Positions 1 through 8,227 of a stretch of DNA of 12,142 bases are shown here, piece after piece. Under the pieces are notes generated by a model. The model ran no database searches, was not told the origin of the DNA, and worked only from the letters and a program-made list of their open reading frames with translations. This DNA comes from an uncultured Dialister sp. (GTDB taxonomy: Bacteria; Bacillota; Negativicutes; Veillonellales; Dialisteraceae), in the NCBI GenBank assembly GCA_900543165.1, contig UQQQ01000058.1, forward strand, positions 1-12,142. The letters run 5' to 3'. Position 1 is the first letter of the stretch. The number at the start of each line of letters is the position of its first letter. Made by a program: the position numbers and the translations under genes.

Positions 1-80
1 TTCAAGCGAAGCTTTCAAACGGAATCAAAGGGCAGTACGCCCCATGGGCTAACCCCGAACCCCGAATCTTCTTTTCTTTG
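1..80. repeat. Spacer upstream of ftsH with a CCCCGAA heptad pair
   Basis: No coding region is evident in the first 200 bases. Positions 53-66 hold two tandem copies of CCCCGAA, preceded by GGGCTAA. The same word order (GGGGCTAACCCTGAACCC) is found just upstream of trpB near 11700, and CCCCGAACCC occurs upstream of trpC at 10624. I read this as the 3' part of the intergenic repeat family described in the trp spacers. No function is claimed. Confidence 0.5.
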
Positions 81-110
81 TTGCCTTCTTACATACTTAT
101 ATGCTAAAAT
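81..110 (+). promoter_or_regulatory. Probable ftsH promoter (extended -10)
   Basis: TTGCCT at 81-86 (-35-like) is followed after 18 bases by TAAAAT at 105-110. TG at 102-103 sits one base before the -10, giving an extended -10 element. Transcription would begin near 117 and leave a leader of about 88 bases before the ftsH start. Seen in sequence only; no start site is known. Confidence 0.6.
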
Positions 111-204
111 TAGATATTATTCAGAACTATCAATCTATGGGGTGAAAAAACCTATTGAATGGGTCGTTTATATTTCACAGGAAATATAGAGAAGGAGGAA
201 AATA

Positions 205-2100
205 TTGAATAAATTTGTAAAGAATGTGGCCCTCTATGTGCTTCTGATCATTATAGCAGTCTCCATATTCAATACCTTTGTTCATCCTCAGGAAAAGCAC
301 TCGGAAATCACCTACAGCGATTTCATTTCGCAGGTCGAGAAGAAGAATGTCGACTCCGTGACGATGACGAACAATTCCATCAGCGGCAAGCTGAAGGATG
401 GCAGCGAATTTGCTACCTATGCACCGGACAATGACGCGCAGCTCCTGCCGAAGCTTTCGGAGGGCGGTGTCATCATCACTGCAAAACCGCCGGAACAGCC
501 GTCCTGGTGGATGAATCTGCTCTCTTCTCTGCTTCCGATCATCATCCTGGTCGGCGTGTGGTTCTGGATCATGAACCAGACACAGGGCGGCGGCGGACGT
601 GTCATGAGCTTTGGCAAGTCCAGAGCGAAGATGACCGCTGAAGGCCAGGTCCACGTGAATTTCTCTGATGTCGCAGGGGAAGACGAAGCGAAGGAAGAGC
701 TCTCCGAAGTGGTGGATTTCCTGAAAAATCCGGGCCGCTATACGGCGATCGGCGCGAAGATCCCGAAGGGCGTGCTCCTTGTCGGCCCGCCAGGGACAGG
801 TAAGACCCTGCTCGCCAAAGCAGTGGCCGGTGAAGCGAAGGTGCCGTTCTTCTCCATCTCCGGCTCTGACTTTGTAGAAATGTTTGTCGGTGTTGGCGCT
901 TCCCGTGTCCGTGACCTCTTTGCGCAGGCGAAGAAGAATGCGCCATGCATCGTCTTCATCGATGAAATCGATGCGGTGGGCCGTCAGAGAGGCAGCGGCC
1001 TCGGTGGCGGACATGACGAAAGAGAACAGACGCTGAACCAGCTCCTGGTCGAGATGGATGGCTTCGGCTCGAACGAAGGCATCATCACCATCGCTGCGAC
1101 GAACCGTCCGGATATCCTCGATCCGGCGCTGCTGCGTCCGGGTCGTTTCGACCGCCGCGTCGTCGTCGGCCGTCCTGACCTCAGAGGCCGTCTTGCGATC
1201 CTGCGTGTCCATGCGAAGAACAAACCGCTGGAACCGGATGTCGATCTCAATACCATCGCCAAGAAAGTCCCGGGCTTCACAGGGGCTGATCTTGCGAACA
1301 TGCTGAATGAAGCGGCACTTCTGGCTGCTCGTCAGAACAGAAAGACGATCTCCATGGCCGATCTGGAAGAGGCCAGCGAAAAGGTCAGCTACGGACCGGA
1401 AAGAAAGAGCCATAAGGTGAGCGATGAGGAAAGAAGAATCACCGCGTACCACGAATCCGGCCATGCCATCATGGCGACCCTGCTGAAGGATGCGGATCCG
1501 GTGCACAAAGTCACCATCATTCCGCGCGGACAGGCGGGCGGCTACACCATGATGCTCCCGCATGAAGAGCGCTCCTTCATCACGAAGTCGCATCTCCTTG
1601 CCCAGCTGCGTGTTGCTCTCGGCGGCCGCTGCGCGGAAAAGATCATTTTCAATGAAATCTCCAGCGGTGCGTCCGGCGACCTGCAGCAGGTGACCGGGAT
1701 CCTCCGCAAGATGATCATGGAATGGGGCATGAGCGATCGCTTAGGACCGATGATCTTCGGCGAACATCAGGAACAGATCTTCCTCGGCAAGCAGCTCGGC
1801 TCGGAAAGAAACTACGGCGAGACTGTAGCCACCATCATCGATGAAGAAATGCACAAGTACCTCGATGAAGCGTACAATGATACCATGCAGACACTGACGG
1901 ACAATATGCCTGTCTTGGAAGCGATGGCGCAGGCGCTTCTCGAGGTGGAAACCATCGATCATAAACAGGTGGAAAACCTCTTCAAGTATCACTCCCTCTA
2001 TGCGCCGGGAGAAGAACCGAAGAAGGAAGAAGACGAAGAGTCTCCGCTTCCGCCGATGCCAAAAGATGAAGGGCCGGCTCCTTCCCTCTATAGTGAATAA
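205..2100 (+). CDS. ftsH: ATP-dependent zinc metalloprotease FtsH
   Basis: Membrane-anchored AAA+ protease that forms hexamers on the inner membrane and degrades misfolded membrane proteins and short-lived cytosolic regulators. The 631-residue product has the normal length and order. A first membrane helix lies at about residues 8-26, then an extracytoplasmic domain, then a second helix at about 103-123. The AAA+ module has Walker A GPPGTGKT at 194-201, Walker B IVFIDEID at 249-256, and the second region of homology with arginine fingers around 299-318. The M41 peptidase zinc site is HESGH at 416-420, with a likely third ligand Asp at 492 in SGASGD. The tail after about residue 608 is rich in Glu, Lys and Pro, as is common in the family. 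The start is TTG: AAGGAGG at 192-198 sits 6 bases upstream and the N-terminus matches FtsH. It has its own promoter and terminator, so it looks monocistronic. No sign of damage. Confidence 0.98.
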   Translation: MNKFVKNVALYVLLIIIAVSIFNTFVHPQEKHSEITYSDFISQVEKKNVDSVTMTNNSISGKLKDGSEFATYAPDNDAQLLPKLSEGGVIITAKPPEQPSWWMNLLSSLLPIIILVGVWFWIMNQTQGGGGRVMSFGKSRAKMTAEGQVHVNFSDVAGEDEAKEELSEVVDFLKNPGRYTAIGAKIPKGVLLVGPPGTGKTLLAKAVAGEAKVPFFSISGSDFVEMFVGVGASRVRDLFAQAKKNAPCIVFIDEIDAVGRQRGSGLGGGHDEREQTLNQLLVEMDGFGSNEGIITIAATNRPDILDPALLRPGRFDRRVVVGRPDLRGRLAILRVHAKNKPLEPDVDLNTIAKKVPGFTGADLANMLNEAALLAARQNRKTISMADLEEASEKVSYGPERKSHKVSDEERRITAYHESGHAIMATLLKDADPVHKVTIIPRGQAGGYTMMLPHEERSFITKSHLLAQLRVALGGRCAEKIIFNEISSGASGDLQQVTGILRKMIMEWGMSDRLGPMIFGEHQEQIFLGKQLGSERNYGETVATIIDEEMHKYLDEAYNDTMQTLTDNMPVLEAMAQALLEVETIDHKQVENLFKYHSLYAPGEEPKKEEDEESPLPPMPKDEGPAPSLYSE

Positions 2101-2119
2101 TACGATAGAGCTTCACAGA

Positions 2120-2150
2120 ACGCCTCCGCATTGCGGGGGCGTTTTCTTTT
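2120..2150 (+). terminator. Intrinsic terminator of ftsH
   Basis: ACGCCTCCGC (2120-2129) pairs with GCGGGGGCGT (2133-2142) across a 3-base loop, with one G-U pair, and the stem runs into TTTTCTTTT. This is a canonical Rho-independent terminator 20 bases after the ftsH stop. A second small hairpin follows directly, CTTTTGC/GCAAAAG at 2146-2152 and 2158-2164, itself followed by TTTTAG. Confidence 0.92.
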
Positions 2151-2164
2151 GCTTTTCGCAAAAG

Positions 2165-2331
2165 TTTTAGCACGTTTTACGAACGTGAGATGAAAAACGT
2201 GGTAACATAGGGGTGACTGGTGAGAGCAGCCCTGTTAAGGAAACACTGATTTAATCAGCCCTGTCCTTAAACTACTCTTCTGAACCTATTCCCCCTTTTC
2301 TATCACTCTTTCTACAAGGAGATTCTATACA
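2165..2331 (+). promoter_or_regulatory. feoAB upstream region with two palindromes
   Basis: Noncoding spacer that must hold the feoAB promoter, though I see no good -35/-10 pair. Two structures stand out. CACGTT-N5-AACGTG at 2171-2187 is a 6-bp-arm palindrome of operator-like size, and ACGTG recurs at 2198-2202. TTAAGGA (2235-2241) pairs with TCCTTAA (2264-2270) around an inner CTGAT-TTA-ATCAG hairpin (2246-2258), making a cruciform-like stem. GTGACTGGTGA at 2213-2223 resembles the heptads of the trp spacers. No Fur-box-like sequence (GATAATGATAATCATTATC type) was found by eye. Confidence 0.4.
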
Positions 2332-4692
2332 ATGACACTTGACGAATTACAAATCGGCCAGTCGGCCACGCTCACGACCGTCGGCGGAGAGGGCGCGCTT
2401 AGACAGCATTTTCTGGACATGGGCCTCATTCCGGGAGAAGAGGTGACGCTGGTGCGCTTCGCGCCTTTGGGCGATCCCATGGAGCTCATGGTGCAGGGCT
2501 ATGAGCTGACACTCCGAAAAGATGATGCGCGAAAGATCGAAGTGACGAATGCGCATGAGGTAGCGGTGAAAGCAGGAAAGCAGCTGCGAGTGGATGCGTC
2601 CCGATATCTTCATCCCGGTCTCGGTGAGCCGGGCAAGTATCATGAAGAGTCGAAGTACTCGGAGGTAAAGCCGATCGAAGGCAGACTGACTTTTGCGCTC
2701 GTCGGCAATCAAAATTGCGGCAAGACGACGCTCTTCAACCAGCTGACTGGCTCCAACCAGCATGTCGGCAATTTCCCCGGGGTCACGGTGGATCAGAAGA
2801 CGGGCGTGATTCGCGGCTATCCGGAGGCAGAGGTGGTGGATCTGCCGGGGATTTATTCCCTCTCTCCGTATACGAGCGAGGAAATCGTCTCTCGTGAATT
2901 TATCCTCAAACAAAAGCCGACGGGAATCATCAATATCGTGGATGCGACGAATCTCACGCGCAATCTTTATCTCACCATGCAGCTGATGGAGCTTGATATA
3001 CCGATGGTGCTTGCGATCAATATGATGGATGAAATGGAAAGCAACGGCGGCTCGATTCTGATCAATGAGATGGAGCGTCTCTTGCAGATCCCGGTCGTAC
3101 CGATTTCTGCTGCCCGAAATCAAGGCGTGGGCGAGCTCGTGAAGCATGCGATCCATGTCGCACGCTATCAGGAGAAACCGGGCATCACGGATTTCTGCGA
3201 CAAGAATGACCATCATGGGGCTCTCCACCGCGCCCTGCATGGCATCATGCATCTCATCGAGGACCATGCGAAAGCGGCTGGCATCCCGCTACGGTTCGCA
3301 GCATCCAAGCTGGTCGAGGGCGATCCTCTCGTGGAGCAGGCGCTCGCTCTGGAGCCCAATGAGAAAGAGCTTTTGCGGCACATTCTCGCGCAGCTTGAAG
3401 AAGAGCGCGGCCTTGACTGCGCGGCTGCGATGGCAGATATGCGCTTCCTCTTTATCCGCCGTCTCTGCGAACGGACGGTGGTGAAGCCCCAGGAAAGCAA
3501 AGAGCATGCGCGCAGCCAGAAGATCGACCGCATCCTCACGGGGAAGTACACCGCCATCCCGATCTTCATCCTCATCATGGGACTGGTCTTCTTCCTCACC
3601 TTTAATGTCATCGGCGCTTTCCTACAGGACGCTTTGGCAGACGGCATCGATCAGGTGACAGAGTGGGTGGATGCATGGCTCACGGCAGAGGCAGTAAATC
3701 CCGCCATCCGCTCGTTGGTGGTGGATGCTATTTTTCAGGGCGTCGGCAGCGTTATTTCCTTCGTGCCGGTGATCGCCGTCCTGTTTTTCTTCCTGTCTCT
3801 TTTGGAAGACGGGGGCTATATGGCCCGTATCGCCTTCGTCATGGATAGGCTGCTCAGAAAGCTGGGCCTCTCCGGACGCAGCATCGTGCCGCTTCTTGTC
3901 GGCTTTGGCTGCACGGTCCCCGCCGTCATGGCGACGCGGACGCTGCCCTCGGAGCGTGACCGCCGCATGACCATCATGCTTATCCCCTTCATGAGCTGCT
4001 CGGCCAAGGTGCCGATCTATGCCTTCTTCACGGCGGCCTTCTTCCCGCGAAATGGGGCGCTCGTCATGACAGGGCTCTATCTTTTCGGCATCGGGATGGC
4101 GATCCTGACCGCCCTCCTCTTCAAGCACACTCTTTTCAAGGGGGAGCCGGTGCCCTTCGTCATGGAGCTTCCGAATTACCGTATGCCCGGTATGAAAAAT
4201 GTCCTGCGCCTCATGTGGGATAAGGCCAGAGATTTCCTCGAGCGTGCATTCACGGTCATCTTCGTCGGTACCATCATCATCTGGTTCCTGCAGAACTTTG
4301 ATGTCCGTCTCAATATGGTGGCGGATTCCCAAGACAGTATCCTCGCCTTCCTTGCCGGCGCTGTCGCGCCTCTCTTTGCACCGCTCGGTCTTGCAGACTG
4401 GAAGCTTTCTACGGCGCTCATCTCCGGATTCATGGCCAAGGAGAGTGTCGTCTCTACCCTGACGGTCCTCTACGGGACGGAGGAAGCTCTCTCTTCGCTT
4501 CTGACACCGGGCATGGCACTCACCTTCCTGACCTTCTGCCTGCTCTACACGCCCTGCATCGCGGCGATCACTTCCGTCAAGCGGGAGAATGGGACGGGAT
4601 GGGCTGTGGGGATGATTGCCTTCCAGTGTGTCGTCGCATGGATCGCCGCCTTCGCTGTGCATCTCATGCTGTCTGCTTTTGGCGTGGCATAA
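2332..4692 (+). CDS. feoB: Fused FeoA-FeoB ferrous iron transporter
   Basis: Inner-membrane Fe(II) uptake protein of 786 residues with FeoA joined to the N-terminus of FeoB. Residues 1 to about 75 form the FeoA SH3-like domain (FLDMGLIPGEEV, then a C-terminal LRKDDARKIEV strand), and a linker runs to about 117. The FeoB G domain follows: G1 GNQNCGKT at 125-132, a G2 Thr in GVTVD near 150-154, G3 DLPG at 170-173, G4 NMMD at 230-233, G5 ISA at 258-260. A helical domain precedes the membrane part, which begins near residue 406 and has two Gate motifs: one with Cys527 (GFGCTVP) and one with Cys555 (PFMSCSAK). Start: ATG with AAGGAG at 2316-2321, 10 bases upstream. FeoA probably stimulates the G domain in cis; this is inferred from family knowledge. 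No separate FeoC or metal regulator is adjacent. G1 has Gln-Asn-Cys where Pro-Asn-Ser/Cys is usual, which I regard as a natural variant. Confidence 0.96.
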   Translation: MTLDELQIGQSATLTTVGGEGALRQHFLDMGLIPGEEVTLVRFAPLGDPMELMVQGYELTLRKDDARKIEVTNAHEVAVKAGKQLRVDASRYLHPGLGEPGKYHEESKYSEVKPIEGRLTFALVGNQNCGKTTLFNQLTGSNQHVGNFPGVTVDQKTGVIRGYPEAEVVDLPGIYSLSPYTSEEIVSREFILKQKPTGIINIVDATNLTRNLYLTMQLMELDIPMVLAINMMDEMESNGGSILINEMERLLQIPVVPISAARNQGVGELVKHAIHVARYQEKPGITDFCDKNDHHGALHRALHGIMHLIEDHAKAAGIPLRFAASKLVEGDPLVEQALALEPNEKELLRHILAQLEEERGLDCAAAMADMRFLFIRRLCERTVVKPQESKEHARSQKIDRILTGKYTAIPIFILIMGLVFFLTFNVIGAFLQDALADGIDQVTEWVDAWLTAEAVNPAIRSLVVDAIFQGVGSVISFVPVIAVLFFFLSLLEDGGYMARIAFVMDRLLRKLGLSGRSIVPLLVGFGCTVPAVMATRTLPSERDRRMTIMLIPFMSCSAKVPIYAFFTAAFFPRNGALVMTGLYLFGIGMAILTALLFKHTLFKGEPVPFVMELPNYRMPGMKNVLRLMWDKARDFLERAFTVIFVGTIIIWFLQNFDVRLNMVADSQDSILAFLAGAVAPLFAPLGLADWKLSTALISGFMAKESVVSTLTVLYGTEEALSSLLTPGMALTFLTFCLLYTPCIAAITSVKRENGTGWAVGMIAFQCVVAWIAAFAVHLMLSAFGVA

Positions 4693-4885
4693 GGAAACGC
4701 TGATTCGATCGCAGAATCGGATCTCATATGGGTTTTTATACATAGTGTCGTCGATATTCTCCTTACATAGCTCGGAAATACAAACTTTCATACGAAACTT
4801 TTTGCGGATATGGGCAAAGGGTCTAGCATGAAAGTTTTTTGCTTTTCTATGCGAAGAATCGCACAGAAATCCACTTGGGTACTGC
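4693..4885 (+). terminator. Spacer after feoAB with a weak terminator-like structure
   Basis: AAACTTTCAT at 4782-4791 is the perfect reverse complement of ATGAAAGTTT at 4828-4837, and the second arm runs into TTTTTT (4835-4840). The loop of 36 bases contains a smaller TTTGC/GCAAA hairpin (4801-4805 with 4814-4818). The stem is AT-rich and the loop is long, so termination would be weak or factor-assisted. Directly at the feoAB stop, TAAGGAAACGCTGATT (4690-4705) repeats, with one mismatch, the word at 2236-2251 in front of feoAB. Nothing else coding is seen here. Confidence 0.4.
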
Positions 4886-5262
4886 AGAAACGAATCACCG
4901 GTTCTACAGCTATCGCATGAAACGGCAGGGGCGGAGCTGGTCCAGCGAAGGAATGGAGTGCATGGTCTGGGTACTGACCGCCCGGAAGAATAAGACGCTT
5001 AGGCAAGCCCTCTTGTACCATGCTAATGGGAAGAACTACAAAAAGATGGATAGAGCCATGCACAAAGCCGTGGTGCAGGCAGAGCGCAGAATGAGAAACT
5101 ATAGGCCAGGATGCCTGGAAGGGCGTATAGGCGTTTATGGAGCTTCTTCTTCCCCCATGGGAAGACTTGCCAGAGCGATACAGAAATAGTGATTAAACCG
5201 AAGCCACGGAGATAGTAATTATCGACAGTCAAATGGATTACCGAGGAAAACTTGACACTTAC
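4886..5262 (+). mobile_element. ISLre2-type IS fragment, copy 1 (3' end)
   Basis: A 377-bp segment repeated in direct orientation at 8228-8604 with no gaps and, by my count, 8 mismatches. Both copies carry the end of a transposase-like frame and finish at exactly the same point after GAGGAAAACTTGACACTTAC, which I take as the IS right end. Both copies also begin at the same base inside the transposase frame, so both lack the same left part. No target-site duplication is visible. The family assignment rests on the C-terminal protein pattern; the repeat itself is seen directly. Confidence 0.8.
4887..5189 (+). pseudogene. Truncated ISLre2/UPF0236-like transposase C-terminus, copy 1
   Basis: The frame encodes ETNHRFYSYRMKRQGRSWS followed by a basic, helical tail. 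RxYSxRMKxxGxSWS near the C-terminus is the pattern I associate with ISLre2-family (UPF0236) transposases, which are normally over 400 residues, so about three quarters of the gene is missing. This copy ends at TAG after RAIQK because TACGGA in copy 2 reads TAGTGA here, costing about 17 residues. An open frame continues upstream to 4839 but that extension is not shared with copy 2 and looks accidental. Not expected to be functional. Confidence 0.7.
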
Positions 5263-5279
5263 AATTCTTTATTAATGTC

Positions 5280-5307
5280 TTGCGGGGGGGAACTAATGTG
5301 CTATAAT
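5280..5307 (+). promoter_or_regulatory. Promoter of the autotransporter gene
   Basis: A perfect TATAAT at 5302-5307 is preceded by TG at 5299-5300 (extended -10). TTGCGG at 5280-5285 lies 16 bases upstream as a -35-like hexamer. Transcription would start near 5313, leaving about 74 bases of leader. The promoter lies outside the IS fragment, which ends at 5262. Confidence 0.75.
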
Positions 5308-5386
5308 TTTATCGATGTTATTCACAAGAAAAATACTAACATCTTTTAGTCGTCAATTTATTCTTTATTGTATTATGGGGGACCTA

Positions 5387-8125
5387 ATGAAAACACAACA
5401 AAAACAACTTCTAGCTAAATTAATTACTTTTAGTATGATGTGCATGGTGCCGGTAAGCACTAATGCAGCTGGCGTCAGTGCAATTACGAGTGGAGGTGTT
5501 ATAGATGCTCTTGACGTTAATGTAACAGGGTATGATAGTGATGATAACGGCATACTGTTATCTGGTAGTAATAACCTGGTGGTAAACAACGGCGGCACTA
5601 TTCGCGTTAATACTGTTGCCAATGCCAGTGGTATCACAGCAGCTGACAGTTTTTCAGGTGCTACGAATGTAACTGTTAATGGCGCAAAGTTTACTATTGA
5701 TGTGGGCTATGCCAAACAGGGAGCCAGTGCAGTTGGTGTCTGGAGCCAGACCATGAGAAATCAGGTTGGTGATAGCAGCCAACCGCAGCCGGAATATCAA
5801 GGCGGTAAGGTAACTCTTAATGCTTTGGAAAATAAAATTAATGTTACCAGTCATCAGGTAGGTTATGGCTTATTATCCGGCAGTGATTTTGGTGGCAACA
5901 GTAATCAAGGCGGCAATATTATCTGCAATGGTAAGTTGGACATAGATGTTAACGTCCTGACTCCTGACGGAAAAAATTCTGATAGCAATTATCTTAACAG
6001 AGCCATGGGTGTTGTTGCTTATGGCGGTAATGCCTATATCAATAATGATGCTAATATTCATATCAAATCTCAAGCAAATGGTGGTGACGGTAAAGACGTG
6101 GCCGGTTTATATACCGGCTATGATGGTCACATTAATGGCAGCGCTGACAGTACTATTAATATACATGCAGAGGGTATTGGTAAGGTTACCGGTATCACCA
6201 ACGGCACTTATGATTTTTTTGCCCAATACTATAATGTAAACTACACCCCGTCTACTATTAATTTGCGCGGAACAACTAACATTTTTTTGGATGGAAAACG
6301 TAATTATGGTATCTGCTCTGATATTAAATCAACCTTTGAAGCAAGTACCGTAACTATCAACTTTACCAATGACAGCAAAAATCTTACCTCCGTCGGAATA
6401 AAAGCAACTGATGAGGGTAAAATTAAAATTGATAACCTTTTCGTTGGAACAGACGCAACTGCATTGAACCAGGCAGATAAAATAACTGCATTACAGACAG
6501 GCAGACTATATTCTGGTTCCTATAATATAAACAGAAATCCGCAAATCAATGTCAATACTAATGAGCAAGGCACAGTACAAATTAACGGTTCTATTGAGAA
6601 TAACTCAAGAGGAACCATTGACTTACGTTTGACTAATGCAAATTCTTATCTTTATTCCAATTTTTATTTAGAAACAGACTGGGATGGGAATCCAGAGGCA
6701 ACAACCAATTTAACATTGAAAAATGGTGCAGTTTGGAAAAATTTCAGTGCTTATGGTTGGATGGACAGCAATCTTACTAACTTCACATTAGATAACCATG
6801 CTCGTTTGGACATGACGTATAACGAATACAGTAGTAACAAGCTTTTCCAAGATATCTACATCAACAATAACATGTCCGGTACAAACGCTACCATTAACAT
6901 GGACATCGACGCAGGCACTAATACCAACAACAGCGACCGCCTGTACATCGCAGGCACTCACACCGGCAACCATTACATTACGCTCAATAACGTCAACTCT
7001 GAAGGTAAAATAGACGGCGCAGCAGGCACTGTCCTCGTAAGCGTAAATAACGAACAGGGCAAGTTCTTCGCCAATGACCATGAGGGTTCTCTTTACTGGT
7101 ACAAATATTCTCTGGACAGCAAACCCAATGAACAAGCAGGCTCAATCTATAACACTGACTGGTACTTGAAGAAGGTCGAGGTTATCCATGCCCTGCCGCT
7201 TGGTCCTGCCTTCGCCACAAAGCCTAAACCGACCACCAGCGTAGATGCAGTAGATGCAACCCAAAGACTGGCTTTTGCCAACTGGGTGGAGGATGACAAG
7301 CTTATGCAGCGCATGGGCGACCTGCGCCACGAAACCAATAATGAGGAAGGCGTTTGGGGGCGCGTCAAAGGCGGCAAATACAGCGGTGATGGCTTCAGCA
7401 ACCGTCACACCATGTACCAGCTTGGCTATGACGATGTTGTAAAAAATACTGATAAGCTGAAACGTTATCAGGGCGTAGCCTTTTCCTACGATGACGGCAA
7501 GAACAGCTTCAACCGCGGCAGTGGCAAGCTGAAAGCCAAATCTATCGGCTTCTACAGCACGGATATACGCAATAAAGGGCATTATCTGGACCTAGCGTTC
7601 AAGATTTATGATGCAGATAGTGACTTCACAGTATTTGATACCGAAGGCAAGAAGATTACCGGTGCGTTTGAAAACTCTGGTATCAGCTTGAGTGCGGAAT
7701 ATGGTCGTAAGAAGTATCTTGACGAGCATTGGTCTATTGAGCCACAGGCACAGCTGACCTTGGGTTATTTGGGCGGTGCAAGATATACCACCAGCAATGG
7801 CATCCACGTAAGCCAAAGCGATCCCAACAGCGTTTTGGGACGTATCGGCTGCAACTTTATGTATGACATGGACGAAAAGAATACTGTCTACCTGAAGGCC
7901 AACTGGCTGCATCAATTTGCCGGTAATTACGGTGTAACCTTGACTAACGGCAATGACAGCCTGCGTATTGATAACCATGACCATGACACCTGGTTTGAAT
8001 ACGGCTTGGGCTTTGCCTGCATGATTGGCAAGAACAACCACCTGTATGCAGACGTAGAGCGTTCTACCGGAGGCAGCCTGCGTAAGGACTGGCAGTGGAA
8101 TGCCGGTATATTCTGGACGTTTTAA
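5387..8125 (+). CDS. Autotransporter (type V secretion) surface protein
   Basis: A secreted protein that would export its own N-terminal passenger through an outer-membrane beta-barrel; likely surface adhesin-like, exact role unknown. With the ATG at 5387 it has 912 residues. The first 27 form a signal peptide (charged MKTQQKQLLAK, hydrophobic core, cleavage likely after TNA). Residues of about 28-600 are a Gly/Asn/Thr-rich passenger of short beta strands (NNGGTIRVN, GAKFTIDV, LTLKNGAVW), typical of a beta-helix. SDRLYIAGTHTGNHYITLNN precedes the barrel as in autotransporter junction regions. Residues of about 650-912 form the barrel, starting near EEGVWGRVKGG and ending WNAGIFWTF with the C-terminal aromatic needed for outer-membrane assembly. 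I prefer 5387 over the in-frame ATG at 5315: GGGGGA at 5377-5382 precedes 5387, a signal peptide begins there, and 5315 lies at the predicted transcription start. The passenger is far more AT-rich than neighbouring genes. No catalytic motif seen. Confidence 0.92.
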   Translation: MKTQQKQLLAKLITFSMMCMVPVSTNAAGVSAITSGGVIDALDVNVTGYDSDDNGILLSGSNNLVVNNGGTIRVNTVANASGITAADSFSGATNVTVNGAKFTIDVGYAKQGASAVGVWSQTMRNQVGDSSQPQPEYQGGKVTLNALENKINVTSHQVGYGLLSGSDFGGNSNQGGNIICNGKLDIDVNVLTPDGKNSDSNYLNRAMGVVAYGGNAYINNDANIHIKSQANGGDGKDVAGLYTGYDGHINGSADSTINIHAEGIGKVTGITNGTYDFFAQYYNVNYTPSTINLRGTTNIFLDGKRNYGICSDIKSTFEASTVTINFTNDSKNLTSVGIKATDEGKIKIDNLFVGTDATALNQADKITALQTGRLYSGSYNINRNPQINVNTNEQGTVQINGSIENNSRGTIDLRLTNANSYLYSNFYLETDWDGNPEATTNLTLKNGAVWKNFSAYGWMDSNLTNFTLDNHARLDMTYNEYSSNKLFQDIYINNNMSGTNATINMDIDAGTNTNNSDRLYIAGTHTGNHYITLNNVNSEGKIDGAAGTVLVSVNNEQGKFFANDHEGSLYWYKYSLDSKPNEQAGSIYNTDWYLKKVEVIHALPLGPAFATKPKPTTSVDAVDATQRLAFANWVEDDKLMQRMGDLRHETNNEEGVWGRVKGGKYSGDGFSNRHTMYQLGYDDVVKNTDKLKRYQGVAFSYDDGKNSFNRGSGKLKAKSIGFYSTDIRNKGHYLDLAFKIYDADSDFTVFDTEGKKITGAFENSGISLSAEYGRKKYLDEHWSIEPQAQLTLGYLGGARYTTSNGIHVSQSDPNSVLGRIGCNFMYDMDEKNTVYLKANWLHQFAGNYGVTLTNGNDSLRIDNHDHDTWFEYGLGFACMIGKNNHLYADVERSTGGSLRKDWQWNAGIFWTF

Positions 8126-8227
8126 GCTGATGTAAACTGGCCTTTAATATCTACAATATCATTTAATAAATAGTGAAGAAAAATTCGTAACGGATTTTCA
8201 CGTCTGTTGCGTATTTTTTTACGCAAA
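8126..8227. other. Spacer after the autotransporter with a hairpin
   Basis: TTGCGTA (8207-8213) and TACGCAA (8220-8226) form a perfect 7-bp inverted repeat around six T residues, ending one base before the second IS fragment. There is no T tract after the stem, so it is not a standard intrinsic terminator. No convincing terminator for the autotransporter gene is visible before the trp promoter. Confidence 0.5.

Noticed and set aside
175..1593. Open frame of 472 codons on the minus strand opposite ftsH
   Set aside because: It is a codon-bias shadow of the GC-rich ftsH gene: it has no domain I recognise, is rich in Arg/His/Asp as antisense frames are, and lies fully within a certain gene.
3622..4791. 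Open frame of 389 codons on the minus strand opposite feoB
   Set aside because: Very rich in His, Asp, Arg and Glu with no fold signature; it mirrors the membrane segments of FeoB on the opposite strand.
5252..5280. TTGACA at the IS right end (also 8594-8599) as an outward promoter
   Set aside because: No -10-like hexamer lies 16-18 bases downstream of either copy; better promoters lie further on at 5280-5307 and 8622-8650.
5315..5386. Upstream in-frame ATG that would lengthen the autotransporter by 24 residues
   Set aside because: It lies about 8 bases after the -10 TATAAT, at the expected transcription start, and would put extra residues before a clear signal peptide. GGGGGA precedes the ATG at 5387.
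8207..8226. TTGCGTA/TACGCAA hairpin as terminator of the autotransporter gene
   Set aside because: The T residues are in the loop and the stem is followed by AAGAAACG, so it lacks the required U tract on either strand.
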